A program made the translations under genes and the position numbers. Positions 23,504 through 33,617 of a stretch of 40,597 nt of DNA are shown in pieces. Under the pieces are notes generated by a model. That model was not told the origin of the DNA. It ran no database searches and worked only from the letters and a program-made list of their open reading frames with translations. The stretch covers positions 1 to 40,597 of the forward strand of contig CAITJH010000010.1 of NCBI GenBank assembly GCA_903892635.1. Direction: 5' to 3'. Position 1 is the first letter of the stretch. Each line of letters opens with the position of its first letter. The stretch comes from an uncultured Actinomycetes bacterium (GTDB lineage: Bacteria; Actinomycetota; Actinomycetes; S36-B12; UBA5976).

Positions 23504-26310
23504 CCCCGGGATTCACTCGAGGAAGACAGTTCCCGAAGGCTTTCAAAAGCATCTTCGTCAAAGTCATACCAATGGAACGAATCTCGCAAATGCGCTAGAT
23601 ACTCTCGATAGGTATCAACATCGATATATCCAGTGTGGCGTGGGCTATCGACATAGGAATGTCCACCAGATAAATCTGGATGATCACTGTGGCGATGAGC
23701 AAGCCACGCATCCATCATTTCGCCCGTTTCTTGAATTCGGATATCCATCACAATCATGTGTGCCATATCTTCGAAACGCTTGTATGCAGCATCGGCGAAT
23801 TCGGCAAAGCCAATGAAATATAAGTGATCGTATTGACGTGAAAAGAGTCGCAAATACAACTGAGGGCGGCCATGAATCCACGACAGATCTGGTGCATTGA
23901 GGAAAGGCACAGAATATTGATAGCCCGTTGCCAAAACAATATGATCGATTTTTTCAACTGATCCATCGACGAATTCGACTCCGTCAGCAAGTATTTGCTT
24001 GACATCAGGTTTAGCCACTAAATCGCCATGAGCCATGTGATACAGCACTTGCGTATTCATAATGGGATGGCTCTCAAGCACGTTGTGATCTGGCTTTGGC
24101 AGGCCAAAGCGAGTGAGATCTCCAACCAGTGTGTCGACGAGCTTGTTGGCATCACCAGAAAGCGAGACCCCTCGAGGAGGATCAATGACTCCTGAGAGCA
24201 GCGCATCGGTTGGAATGCCGAACACATGCTTGGGAACATAGCGATAGCCACGACGCACTGAAAGGAATGCCGTATCCGCGTATCGTGCGGCATCACATGC
24301 AATATCTACTCCCGAATTTCCCGCGCCGACCACGAGGACATTTTTACCTGTGAATTGTGAACCGTCACGGAATGTCACCGAGTGTTCGATAGTTCCATTG
24401 AAATCAGTGGCACCTGGAATCTGCGCGACATTGGGATGCCAGTTAGTTCCTGTTGCTACTACAACGCCGGCATAGGTTGCAACATGACCGTTGTCTAACT
24501 CGACTGTCCACGTGCCATCAGCATTTGGCGACGCACTTGTCACAGCGGTGTTTAGTTGCACTTTGTCATAGAGGCCGTATGCCTTAGCAAAACTTCGAAT
24601 GTAATCACGGATTTGACGCCACGTCGGGTAGTCGGGGTAATCATCTGGCATTGGAAATCCAATAAAAGCGCTGGTGTACTTCGAGCTTATGAAGTGAGCA
24701 CTTTCATACATCGGACTACCGGGATTATCCATGTCCCACAATCCACCGACGTCGCTGTGACGTTCGAACCAATCGAAGGGAATGCCTTCCTTAAGGAATG
24801 CGCGCGCAGTAACCAAGCCAGAGGGTCCTGCGCCAACAATGCAGTACTTGGTCGAATAATTTGCTGGAGGTAAAATCGCAGCTTTGCGAACGCGCAATCT
24901 CGACGAAGCCAACTTGGCGTAAACTGCCGGATCGTTTTTCCGCAGGTGCGACCCTTTGGCAATACCTGCAATCGCTACAACTACTAAAAGGATTGGCACG
25001 AGGTTAATGACTTTGTTATCACTTCCAGTCAACGTTCGGTAATTCATCGATGCCAAAACGAATGCTGAAGTGAGACCAACAAATCCAATCAGCGGCGCAG
25101 CAAAACTTGACCACCACGATCGATCTCGACGCCGCCAGAAAAAGACAACTACGGACAGTGATGCAAGCGCCTGGAGTGCAATGATGCCCAGTGTTCCCAT
25201 TCCGATCAAACTTGCAGCAAATACTCGATAAGGGTCTGCGTTAGAAACGGCGAACACAAGCGCTACTACTGATGACAGCGCGCTGATTGCCACGCTTGCG
25301 ATGTGCGGGCTAAAGAATTCCTTGTGATACGACGCAAAGATGCGCGGCATAATTGCTTCACGACCGAGGGCGAACAAATAACGACTTGCAGCATTGTGAA
25401 GTGCCGAATAGCTTGCGAGCACGCTAGTGCACAGTAAGACTGCGGCGATGTCGTAAAGAATTTCGCCGCCGAATTGGTTTATGAGGTTGAGCACCAGTAC
25501 ACCACCGTCGCTTTGCGCGCGGTCCTGAACGTTCTCGACACCAATAGCACCGATCACAAACCACGTGGTGATGACATAAAAGATTCCAACAGTTGATACC
25601 GCAATGTAAGTCGCCCGAGGAATGCTGTGTTCTGGATCTTTAGTCTCTTCGCCGTACAGTGCAGCAGATTCGAATCCAATGAAACTTGTAAAGGCAATCA
25701 TCAATGCAATGCCGATTGAGCCCGAAAAAACGTGAGTCGGTGCAAATGAAGCTACCGGAAATGCGTGCACGCCCTTGTCCGCCACGACAAAGCCACCAAA
25801 AACTAGCAAGACCAGGAATTCCAGGCTCATCAGAACGCCCAAGACTTTGGACGACAAGTCTGCCGAACGATAGCCCAGCACACCGACTACTACGAGGCCG
25901 ATGACTGAAAAAACGGGCCACGGAACACTCACGCCAAGACCATCAAATACTTGCTGCATAAAGTAGCTAAAGCCACCGAGCAAACCAATGGCCATGGTTG
26001 TGTATGCAACAAGTGCAACATAAGCCGCACCAACGCCTGGCGACTTACCTAATGCACGCGACACATAGGTATAGAACGCGCCAGTATTGACGACACGTCG
26101 ACTCATTTGGGCATAGCCAACCGAGAAACACATCAACACCAACGATGCAATTAAGAACGCTGCAGGTAACCCTGCGCCATTGCCTTGAAGCAAAGCAATT
26201 GGAACATTGCCAACCATTGCAGCCATTGGCGCGGCCGCGGCAATAACAATGAAAACAACTCGACCTGTCGAAAGAACTCGCGGACCGGTCTTAGTGGTGT
26301 CATTCTGCAC
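23500..26310 (-). CDS. Fusion of APC-family amino-acid permease and flavin-containing monooxygenase
   Basis: One unbroken frame of 936 residues joins two proteins normally separate. Residues 1-455 form an APC/AAT amino-acid or polyamine permease with about twelve helices (opening ISTG-like VLSTGRVVFIVIAAAAP, and SFIGFESAALYGEETKDPEHSIPRA at 209-233). Residues 487-910 form a class B flavin monooxygenase: FAD motif GAGPSG (493-498), FMO signature FNGTIEHSVTF (637-647), NADPH motif GAGNSG (662-667) and LATGY (793-797). A basic linker of about 30 residues (456-486) would put the enzyme on the cytoplasmic face. The start is a GTG. It lies 27 bases after rdgB on the same strand. Uptake coupled to N- or S-oxidation of an amine or amino acid is inference. 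Confidence 0.9.
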   Translation of the reverse strand: MQNDTTKTGPRVLSTGRVVFIVIAAAAPMAAMVGNVPIALLQGNGAGLPAAFLIASLVLMCFSVGYAQMSRRVVNTGAFYTYVSRALGKSPGVGAAYVALVAYTTMAIGLLGGFSYFMQQVFDGLGVSVPWPVFSVIGLVVVGVLGYRSADLSSKVLGVLMSLEFLVLLVFGGFVVADKGVHAFPVASFAPTHVFSGSIGIALMIAFTSFIGFESAALYGEETKDPEHSIPRATYIAVSTVGIFYVITTWFVIGAIGVENVQDRAQSDGGVLVLNLINQFGGEILYDIAAVLLCTSVLASYSALHNAASRYLFALGREAIMPRIFASYHKEFFSPHIASVAISALSSVVALVFAVSNADPYRVFAASLIGMGTLGIIALQALASLSVVVFFWRRRDRSWWSSFAAPLIGFVGLTSAFVLASMNYRTLTGSDNKVINLVPILLVVVAIAGIAKGSHLRKNDPAVYAKLASSRLRVRKAAILPPANYSTKYCIVGAGPSGLVTARAFLKEGIPFDWFERHSDVGGLWDMDNPGSPMYESAHFISSKYTSAFIGFPMPDDYPDYPTWRQIRDYIRSFAKAYGLYDKVQLNTAVTSASPNADGTWTVELDNGHVATYAGVVVATGTNWHPNVAQIPGATDFNGTIEHSVTFRDGSQFTGKNVLVVGAGNSGVDIACDAARYADTAFLSVRRGYRYVPKHVFGIPTDALLSGVIDPPRGVSLSGDANKLVDTLVGDLTRFGLPKPDHNVLESHPIMNTQVLYHMAHGDLVAKPDVKQILADGVEFVDGSVEKIDHIVLATGYQYSVPFLNAPDLSWIHGRPQLYLRLFSRQYDHLYFIGFAEFADAAYKRFEDMAHMIVMDIRIQETGEMMDAWLAHRHSDHPDLSGGHSYVDSPRHTGYIDVDTYREYLAHLRDSFHWYDFDEDAFESLRELSSSSESRG

Positions 26311-26337
26311 ACTTCATTATTGAGCAGAATGTCTTGC

Positions 26338-26937
26338 TTATCCGAGGATTTGAGCTACTAGTTGTGTCAGAGCGCGGCTTCTGTGGCTAATTGCGTCCTT
26401 TTGAGCTGGCGTCATTTGGGCCGTCGTGATGTCAAAGCCAACTGGCACAAAAATTGGGTCATAGCCAAAACCATTTGTCCCGATTGAATCGCGCAACAAT
26501 CGTCCTTCGATTGCTCCTCGAACAACAATTTCTTGACCCTCAGGTGTCACATACGCCGCGGCACATACAAATTGTGCGCCACGTTTATCATCGGGCACAT
26601 CAACCATCTGCGACAGCACGAGTTCTCGGTTCGTTGCGTCAACATTGTCGATGGCCCCTGACCAACGTGCTGAGAGAATCCCCGGCGCACCATTCAGCGC
26701 ATCCACACACAATCCGGAGTCATCTGCAATCGCAGGGATTCCAGTAAATTGCGCGAGTGCTCGAGCCTTCAGCAGCGCGTTTCCCTCAAATGTGTCTTCC
26801 GTTTCTTCTACCTCTGGAGCGCCAGGAAAATGATCAACTGTGAGCAACTCGAATGCAACGCCATGGTCTTTGAGAATTCGATCCAACTCTTCAAGTTTGT
26901 GCGCATTACGTGTCGCAAGAACAATTTGCTGTGTCAT
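26338..26937 (-). CDS. rdgB: Non-canonical purine NTP pyrophosphatase (RdgB/HAM1)
   Basis: This 199-residue enzyme hydrolyses dITP, ITP and XTP to monophosphates, keeping them out of nucleic acids. The N-terminal ATRNAHKLEEL (T/SxNxxK motif), ETEDTFEGNALLKA, ADDSGLCVDALNG and C-terminal ISHRSRAL signatures are all present. The ATG starts immediately after the rph stop, with no gap, so the two are co-translated. The rph-rdgB order matches the mycobacterial block. Confidence 0.96.
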   Translation of the reverse strand: MTQQIVLATRNAHKLEELDRILKDHGVAFELLTVDHFPGAPEVEETEDTFEGNALLKARALAQFTGIPAIADDSGLCVDALNGAPGILSARWSGAIDNVDATNRELVLSQMVDVPDDKRGAQFVCAAAYVTPEGQEIVVRGAIEGRLLRDSIGTNGFGYDPIFVPVGFDITTAQMTPAQKDAISHRSRALTQLVAQILG

Positions 26938-27666
26938 CTATAGTCCGAGTGCAGCTCGTTGAAGTTCGGTGAGTGTGGCACAACCATCACTAGCAAGGTC
27001 AAGTAGTGCGTTAAGCAACTCTCGGTCAAAGGGATCGCGTTCAGCAGTGCCTTGAATTTCGACAAACTTGCCGCCACCAGTCATGACAACATTCATGTCA
27101 GTTTCGGCACGAACATCGTCGTCATAGTGAAGATCAAGTGTTGGCTTGCCATCAACAATTCCGACAGAAACTGCCGCAATCGAATCACGAAGCACAACAG
27201 CATCCTTTGCGAGGAATCCTTGTGATCTCCCCCATTCAATAGCATCAGCCACAGCGACATAGGCACCTGTGATTGCAGCAGTTCGAGTTCCACCATCGGC
27301 TTGAAGAACATCGCAATCAATCATGATCGTGTTCTCGCCGAGCGACTTCATATCAAGTACGGAACGCAGTGAACGACCGATAAGACGCGAAATCTCGTGG
27401 GTCCGTCCACCAATTTTTCCTTTGACGCTCTCGCGGTCGCTACGAGTGTGAGTAGCGCGCGGCAACATCGAATATTCGGCAGTGAGCCAACCTTCGCCGC
27501 TACCTTTCTTCCAACGAGGAACGCCTTCAGTAAACGACACTGCGCACAGCACTCGAGTTGCGCCGAATTCGACTAAAACACTGCCCTCAGCATGTTCAAG
27601 CCAGTTGCGCGTAAATTTCACATTGCGAAGTTGGTCGAGCTCGCGACCGTCAGTACGTGTAGACAC
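26938..27666 (-). CDS. rph: Ribonuclease PH
   Basis: This 242-residue phosphorolytic 3'-5' exoribonuclease trims tRNA 3' ends. Family signatures include the N-terminal [33 protein letters not shown] with RDRESVKGK-like [26 protein letters not shown] (split over residues about 75-105), the [17 protein letters not shown] phosphate-site block, and [13 protein letters not shown]. The GTG start at 27666 is supported by TAGAGT exactly six bases upstream. murI ends 17 bases upstream on the same strand. Confidence 0.97.
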   Translation of the reverse strand: MSTRTDGRELDQLRNVKFTRNWLEHAEGSVLVEFGATRVLCAVSFTEGVPRWKKGSGEGWLTAEYSMLPRATHTRSDRESVKGKIGGRTHEISRLIGRSLRSVLDMKSLGENTIMIDCDVLQADGGTRTAAITGAYVAVADAIEWGRSQGFLAKDAVVLRDSIAAVSVGIVDGKPTLDLHYDDDVRAETDMNVVMTGGGKFVEIQGTAERDPFDRELLNALLDLASDGCATLTELQRAALGL

Positions 27667-27678
27667 ACTGCGACTCTA
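27667..27678 (-). promoter_or_regulatory. Leaderless -10 of rph
   Basis: TAGAGT (27678-27673) is followed by CGCAGT and the GTG at 27666. The rph-rdgB-fusion unit could therefore be transcribed separately from murI. Confidence 0.6.
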
Positions 27679-27683
27679 ACGCA

Positions 27684-28469
27684 CTAAAGCGAAGTAACCT
27701 CATTGACTTCAGGACCAAGGAATCGATGCGCCAGACCTGTGAACGTGTCACCAGTGGCTAAAAATTGATGGTCGGGCTCGCCAAGATCGCTCGGGCGCAT
27801 CAGATCATGTTCAACAAGGGTTCGGTATACATCTTTAGCAGTTTCTTCAGCACTTGATACCAACGTGACTGAATCACCCGCGATCATCGAAATGACACCG
27901 GTGAGAAGTGGGTAGTGCGTGCAGCCCAATACCAAAGTGTCAATGTCGGTAGCTAGTAACGGATCAAGGTACTCGTGCGCTGCTGCAACAAGTTCCGCAC
28001 CACTCGTAACACCGGCTTCAACGAATTCAACAAATCTCGGACATGCTTGCGAGGTCACTGTGATGTGTGGTGCTGCAGCAAACGCATCGTCATAAGCACC
28101 GCTCGTGACGGTAGCAGATGTTCCAATAACGCCAATACGTCCACTTCTAGTTGCACCAACTGCTCGTCGTACCGCGGGTTGAATGACTTCGATAACAGGG
28201 ACGTCGTATCGTTCTCGAGCATCACGCAACATTGCAGCACTCGCCGAATTACACGCAATCACAAGCATCTTGACATCACGCGAGACCAGCTCGTCCAACA
28301 CATCAAGAGCAAGTTCTCGCACTTGCGCAATCGGTCGAGGTCCGTATGGTCCATGCGCAGTGTCGCCCACGTAAATGATGGGTTCATTAGGAAGCTGATC
28401 CAAGATCGCACGCGCAACAGTCAAACCTCCAACGCCGGAGTCCATCACACCAATCGCTCGTGAGTCCAT
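27684..28469 (-). CDS. murI: Glutamate racemase
   Basis: MurI makes D-glutamate for peptidoglycan. The 261-residue protein has MDSGVGG (Asp10, Ser11), the catalytic cysteines Cys73 in IACNSASAA and Cys183 in LGCTHYPLL, and [11 protein letters not shown]. The usual CNT after the first cysteine is CNS here, a mild change. The ATG at 28469 has TAGCCT eight bases upstream; the frame is open to 28520 but that would run into the divergent membrane-protein gene region. Confidence 0.95.
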   Translation of the reverse strand: MDSRAIGVMDSGVGGLTVARAILDQLPNEPIIYVGDTAHGPYGPRPIAQVRELALDVLDELVSRDVKMLVIACNSASAAMLRDARERYDVPVIEVIQPAVRRAVGATRSGRIGVIGTSATVTSGAYDDAFAAAPHITVTSQACPRFVEFVEAGVTSGAELVAAAHEYLDPLLATDIDTLVLGCTHYPLLTGVISMIAGDSVTLVSSAEETAKDVYRTLVEHDLMRPSDLGEPDHQFLATGDTFTGLAHRFLGPEVNEVTSL

Positions 28470-28483
28470 AACAACCAAGGCTA
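28470..28483 (-). promoter_or_regulatory. Near-leaderless -10 of murI
   Basis: TAGCCT (28483-28478) lies eight bases before the ATG at 28469. Confidence 0.4.
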
Positions 28484-28530
28484 TTCTTAGAGGGTCAGCA
28501 TTGCCTAAATGCCACACCACACGAGGGATT

Positions 28531-28932
28531 ATGAGTCAACAATCGCAAGGTCGCGCGCCACTTGGCGTCTACTACATGATTGTCGTCATCTCGTTGATTG
28601 CCGTTACTTACCTAGTAGTCGGCTTATGGCTTGCCTTTGGCGCGCCGCTCTCGCCGACATTTGCCACAGACAACCGCTTGCCACTTCCTTCGTGGACTCC
28701 CCTTGTTAATGGCCTGATGAGCCTGCTACTTGGATTGCTGTACTTGGCTCTTGTCCGTCTCATCGCGACACGATCGAGCATTTCTTACATCATGGTTCAA
28801 GCAATAGCGTTTGTTTCAATCGTTTTTAATGTTGCGCGGTTGCCTGTCGGTTTGATCGCAATTGCAATCGCGATATCCATCGTGATCGCTAGTAATGCCG
28901 ACGAATCAAAAGCGTGGCTGCAGCACAAATAG
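28531..28932 (+). CDS. Small four-helix membrane protein, unknown
   Basis: I do not recognise this 133-residue protein. It has about four hydrophobic segments ([20 protein letters not shown] near the start, [17 protein letters not shown], a mid helix at [16 protein letters not shown], and [14 protein letters not shown] near the end) and short polar termini. No signal or catalytic motif is visible. The ATG at 28531 has GAGGG upstream; the frame is open from 28501. It lies between murI and cysO, where mycobacteria have a rhomboid gene, but it lacks the rhomboid GxSG motif and is not one. Confidence 0.6.
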   Translation: MSQQSQGRAPLGVYYMIVVISLIAVTYLVVGLWLAFGAPLSPTFATDNRLPLPSWTPLVNGLMSLLLGLLYLALVRLIATRSSISYIMVQAIAFVSIVFNVARLPVGLIAIAIAISIVIASNADESKAWLQHK

Positions 28933-28938
28933 CGTCTT

Positions 28939-28959
28939 TATTGCAAACATCTTGCAATA
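28939..28959. promoter_or_regulatory. Second Nur-like dyad, upstream of cysO-cysM
   Basis: TATTGCAA-N5-TTGCAATA, with arms and spacing identical to the site at nicT but a different spacer (ACATC against GTTAT). It lies seven bases after the membrane-protein stop and directly before a TAGTCT -10 candidate at 28962-28967, so it would cover the -35 region of the cysO promoter. Confidence 0.65.
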
Positions 28960-28961
28960 AC

Positions 28962-28967
28962 TAGTCT
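28962..28967 (+). promoter_or_regulatory. Candidate -10 for cysO-cysM
   Basis: TAGTCT follows the dyad at once; the second-best -35 would be TTGCAA within the dyad, at 15 bases spacing. It predicts a leader of about 80 bases before cysO. Confidence 0.35.
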
Positions 28968-29054
28968 CGGGAATACCAACACCCGTAAACCAAGTTATGT
29001 TTAAGTACAGAACTTGATTTAACTTTGAATTACCTGAAAAGTGAGAAAGTCCAG

Positions 29055-30277
<1,223 letters not shown>

Positions 30278-30286
30278 GCACCACGT

Positions 30287-30706
30287 TTAGTCGACGATCG
30301 TCACTTCTTCTTCAGCAATAACCCCATCGACAATTCGGTACGAACGAAATTCATACGGGCCATCCTCTGTTCCATTTTCACGAGTGGAAACGAGCACGTA
30401 GTGTGCAAAAGGTTCTGAGGCATAAGAGACATCCGTGCGAGATGGATATGCTTCCGTTGCAGTATGCGAATGGTAAATGACGACTGGATCTTCGTCATTC
30501 GCATCCATGTCGCGATAAAGCTTGAGCAAGTCACTGGACTCAAATTCGTAAAACGTTGGTGATCGAGCAGCATTGATCATAGGTATGAAACGTTCAGGAC
30601 GGTCAGATCCAATAGGACCTGCAATCACGCCACAGGCTTCGTCAGGATGATCTTGTCGAGCGTGCGCAACGATTGCATCAACTAAGTCACGACGAATTGT
30701 TAGCAC
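30287..30706 (-). CDS. mec: CysO-cysteine peptidase Mec (JAMM metalloprotease)
   Basis: This 139-residue M67-type zinc peptidase cleaves cysteine from the CysO carrier. The JAMM residues are all present: Glu23 in DEACGVI, His79-x-His81, then Ser89 and Asp92 in the exact H-x-H-x7-S-x2-D pattern. I chose the GTG at 30706 because GGAGGA stands four bases upstream; the frame opens with a TTG four codons earlier, which would place the ribosome site inside the gene. Unlike in mycobacteria, where mec precedes cysO on the same strand, mec here faces cysM. Confidence 0.93.
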   Translation of the reverse strand: MLTIRRDLVDAIVAHARQDHPDEACGVIAGPIGSDRPERFIPMINAARSPTFYEFESSDLLKLYRDMDANDEDPVVIYHSHTATEAYPSRTDVSYASEPFAHYVLVSTRENGTEDGPYEFRSYRIVDGVIAEEEVTIVD

Positions 30707-30741
30707 GCAGTCCTCCAAAGATCAGTAAACACATTTTACTG

Positions 30742-31257
30742 TCACCTATTCGTTAGCGAATCAACTAATGTGCCCTGAAGGTAAGTCAGCCAGTCATAGA
30801 GCTCGTATCCCGGTGCATTCTCTTCATCGCGATCATTTGAATCTTCAGTGATGTCCAAGCGGGTTCCCAAGGCAAGGCGCATGTCATTGAGACTGAGCAA
30901 CCAGGCCATGGCTTGCTCGTCAGTCATCGCGCGCTTTCCCGACCAATCATGCAACAGCGACTGAGAAATGCGGGCCTTCATGGCTTTGCTATTGCGCATT
31001 TCGTGCTCTGTATACCGACGAAAATCTGCGGCTGCCTCAAAGTCATCAATGTATGCATCTGGAAACAAACGTGCCATTGCAGGATCACTTGGCTTGATAC
31101 TCGGTCCGTTTAATCCAACAAGGCGCTCAAGGGGGTCTTCAACTGGCATCGGCTCGATCTCTACCAATGCAATCATTTGATCAAACAACTGGTCGAGAAC
31201 CTCGACTTCAAAGCTTTCAAGCGAGAGCACAACTTCGCCACGTTTGCGTTTGAACAT
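30742..31257 (-). CDS. DUF2017 protein
   Basis: The 171-residue soluble protein starts [27 protein letters not shown] and has ARLFPDAY, DDFEAAADFRRYTE and AWLLSLNDMRLALGTRL segments, the DUF2017 pattern found between clpS and mec in actinobacteria. Function is unknown; constant linkage to clpS suggests a role near protein turnover, which is inference. Its ATG overlaps the clpS stop by one base (TAATG), so the two are coupled. Confidence 0.88.
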   Translation of the reverse strand: MFKRKRGEVVLSLESFEVEVLDQLFDQMIALVEIEPMPVEDPLERLVGLNGPSIKPSDPAMARLFPDAYIDDFEAAADFRRYTEHEMRNSKAMKARISQSLLHDWSGKRAMTDEQAMAWLLSLNDMRLALGTRLDITEDSNDRDEENAPGYELYDWLTYLQGTLVDSLTNR

Positions 31258-31538
31258 TACTGATCGTCCTTTTGTAACGTGGCCCAAAGTCCGTAGCCGT
31301 GCATTGCTTGGACGTCGCGCTCCATCTCTTCACGTGAACCAGAGCTGACGACCGCCCGACCCTTCTGGTGTACGTCGAGCATCAATAACTCAGCTTTGTT
31401 TTTGTCGTATCCAAAATATTCTTGGAATACAAATGTCACATAACTCATCAAATTTATGGGATCGTTCCACACAAGCGTGATCCACGGACGATCTGTTCGA
31501 GTATTCGACTCGGTAAGTTCAGTCGGTGCAATGCTCAC
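31257..31538 (-). CDS. clpS: ATP-dependent Clp protease adaptor ClpS
   Basis: ClpS binds N-degron substrates and hands them to ClpC/ClpA. The 93-residue protein has the core [19 protein letters not shown] and the ligand-pocket region around [13 protein letters not shown] with the conserved His. A GTG start is used; GAGAG lies about nine bases upstream. It begins the clpS-DUF2017-mec minus-strand unit. Confidence 0.95.
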   Translation of the reverse strand: MSIAPTELTESNTRTDRPWITLVWNDPINLMSYVTFVFQEYFGYDKNKAELLMLDVHQKGRAVVSSGSREEMERDVQAMHGYGLWATLQKDDQ

Positions 31539-31575
31539 ACACTTAGTCTCTCACGCATGACGCACCAGTGAAACA

Positions 31576-31613
31576 AATAACGGAGGGTGAGCTTCAGCCC
31601 ACCCTCCGTTATT
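31576..31613 (-). terminator. Strong hairpin terminator after hdeD
   Basis: AATAACGGAGGGTG and CACCCTCCGTTATT pair perfectly over 14 bases. The A/T ends of the arms provide a T run on either strand. It separates hdeD from clpS. Confidence 0.88.
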
Positions 31614-31637
31614 GAAGTTCTGATTAAGAACTAGTAC

Positions 31638-32204
31638 TTACTTTCCGAGCTTGCGCACCTGGAATGAAGAGAAGATCTCCATGAATCCAAGGACGAGCAG
31701 GAAGATTGCGATGACCTGAGTCAACGCAGCAATACCACTTACTGGGTGGTTGATCATGATGAGACCAGCAATCATGGTCACGATGCCCATGAAGATTGCC
31801 CATCCACGACCTGGCTGACCCTTAGCAGCAATGCCGGCTACGAGTTCAGCTGAACCACGGAATACGAAAGTGATACCGATAAACAGTGATGCGATAACAA
31901 CCTTGTCAACGATTGTTCCACTGAAGAACATGAAAGCAATGCTGACAGAAAGGATGCCGCTGATAAGACCAAGGGTCTTACCTGAACCTTCGATGTCTGA
32001 GCTCAATGAACGAAGGATTGTTCCAATACCGCTAACAAGAAGCCAAATGCCAAAGAAGACGATGAGGCTGCGCGCTGCGTTTACTGGATGGTTAATCGCT
32101 GCAATACCAGCAGCAACTGAGACGATGCCAAGAAGTAGCAATAGCCACCACTTTTTGCCGAGCTCTACCAAAGCGTCAGTTGACGCAGGTGTACTTGTAG
32201 TCAT
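31638..32204 (-). CDS. HdeD/DUF308-family membrane protein
   Basis: The 188-residue protein has six hydrophobic segments in two similar halves (each half contains an INHPV motif: AAINHPVNAARSL and MINHPVSGIAALT), typical of HdeD/DUF308. In E. coli HdeD is linked to acid resistance; in actinobacteria the role is not known. GGGAGA lies seven bases before the ATG, one of the clearer ribosome sites in the window. It is monocistronic with its own terminator. Confidence 0.87.
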   Translation of the reverse strand: MTTSTPASTDALVELGKKWWLLLLLGIVSVAAGIAAINHPVNAARSLIVFFGIWLLVSGIGTILRSLSSDIEGSGKTLGLISGILSVSIAFMFFSGTIVDKVVIASLFIGITFVFRGSAELVAGIAAKGQPGRGWAIFMGIVTMIAGLIMINHPVSGIAALTQVIAIFLLVLGFMEIFSSFQVRKLGK

Positions 32205-32240
32205 TTATTTCTCCCGTTACGTAAGCAACGAACCCGTTGC

Positions 32241-33617
32241 TCACACCATCGTAGTTTGGCAGCGGCGGGAGGCAAGCCACGCCACTCCGCCAAAAAACGC
32301 CGTAATGAGCCATATTTGGCCAAAAATGGCGGAATTTTGGCTACCTGTGACGCTCGCTGAAGTGAGTAGTGCTCCCGTGATAGCAGTTCCGACGATGACG
32401 CCTAATGAATCGGCCATTTGAATCGAAGCACTGTCTGCAGCATGAGAGGTAGAGCTTTCCAGAAGCAACACTCCAAGAGTCGGATAGATCATTCCCACTC
32501 CAAATGCTGCACACGCCCAAATTAACGATGCCGCTATCGCTGCAGTAGTGGCATTAGGTGCGTGCAGGACTGCTAAAGGGAGCATAAGTATTGCCAGAAT
32601 CATCAACGCGATACCGCGCTGCAAAAATTGTTGGCGAGACCAATGAACTCGATGACTTCCTTGAAACGCAGAACCCGAAAACCAAAATACGCATGCTGCG
32701 CCAAGCACTGCACCAGAAAGCGCTACCGAGACGCCGCGGTTTTGCAATGCCAACGGTACGTATACCTCAGTTGAAAAATAGGCGGCAGCTACAAGTCCGC
32801 GTAATGCAACAACAGCAGGTAGTCCTCGACGGGCAACAAGAAACCCGTGTGGCATTAACCATCGTGTTGAGGATGCAACTACGACCAGAGAAACAAATGC
32901 GCCGCACGACACCTCGAACCACATCCACTGTCCAGCTTTACCTGTGGCAATTTGTAAACACACGAGCCCTGCTATGAGTAAAGCAACTGCAAAAGTCTTT
33001 AGATGCCCTGGAGTGGTGTCATGACTCGTGACTGGCGCTAGTTCTTTGATTCTGGGTAACAACAACGTCAGCGGTAAAACTAAAACAAATGGAATGGCTA
33101 GAAAGACTGATCTCCACGACCAATACTGAACCATCGCTCCGGCAAGTGCTGGTCCGATGAGTCCAGGGACGACCCACGCGCCTGCCAACATGCCAAGAGC
33201 TTTTGGTCGAACATCTTCGGGGTACGCCCGTCCAACGATGACATACATTGTGACCACGTCAATGCCGAGACTGAATCCTTGAAGTGCACGTCCAACGACA
33301 AGCACTGTGAGCGAGTGCGCAAAACCAATGACAAGTGATCCGAGCGCTAGAGACGACATTGTCGCTAGCACGACGCGGTACAAACTCACGCGATCAAGCC
33401 ATACGCCTGCAAATGCCATCCCTGCAAGTGCGGCCATACCAAAACTTGTAAAACCGAGCGTGTAGTGCGACAGCGAATGTAAATCGCGTGCGACGACCGG
33501 CATCACAGTGCCAACAGCAACGCCTTCGAAACCGAAAACACTAACGAGAGCAACGACACCAATACTGAGCTGACGATATTGCGCACTCCATGGAGACACT
33601 GGTCGCGTTGTTGTCAT
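32241..33617 (-). CDS. MFS transporter
   Basis: The 458-residue protein has about 12-14 hydrophobic segments. The first loop DRVSLYRVVLA stands in for motif A, GRALQGFSLGIDVVTMYVIVGRAYPEDVRPKALGML (about residues 108-143) is an MFS motif B/C-like region, and GPALAGAMVQYWSWRSVFLAIP resembles the DHA2 antiporter motif. Drug or metabolite efflux is likely but the substrate is unknown. Its ATG overlaps the stop of DUF3039 (four bases), so it is the second gene of a two-gene operon. Confidence 0.85.
   Translation of the reverse strand: MTTTRPVSPWSAQYRQLSIGVVALVSVFGFEGVAVGTVMPVVARDLHSLSHYTLGFTSFGMAALAGMAFAGVWLDRVSLYRVVLATMSSLALGSLVIGFAHSLTVLVVGRALQGFSLGIDVVTMYVIVGRAYPEDVRPKALGMLAGAWVVPGLIGPALAGAMVQYWSWRSVFLAIPFVLVLPLTLLLPRIKELAPVTSHDTTPGHLKTFAVALLIAGLVCLQIATGKAGQWMWFEVSCGAFVSLVVVASSTRWLMPHGFLVARRGLPAVVALRGLVAAAYFSTEVYVPLALQNRGVSVALSGAVLGAACVFWFSGSAFQGSHRVHWSRQQFLQRGIALMILAILMLPLAVLHAPNATTAAIAASLIWACAAFGVGMIYPTLGVLLLESSTSHAADSASIQMADSLGVIVGTAITGALLTSASVTGSQNSAIFGQIWLITAFFGGVAWLASRRCQTTMV

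Noticed and set aside
24840-24960. Permease-monooxygenase junction as a sequencing frameshift
   Set aside because: Both halves are in one frame with no stop, and the linker shows no abrupt loss of coding character; left open only as a check.
28531-28932. Rhomboid protease, by position next to murI
   Set aside because: No GxSG motif or catalytic histidine helix; only four helices.
28939-28959. The dyad as a terminator of the membrane-protein gene
   Set aside because: The stem is A/T-rich, lacks a T-tract, and shares exact arms and spacing with the nicT site, so an operator is more likely.
31831-32421. A 196-residue plus-strand frame
   Set aside because: It is antisense to hdeD and the MFS gene; composition reflects the reverse of membrane codons and there is no start signal.
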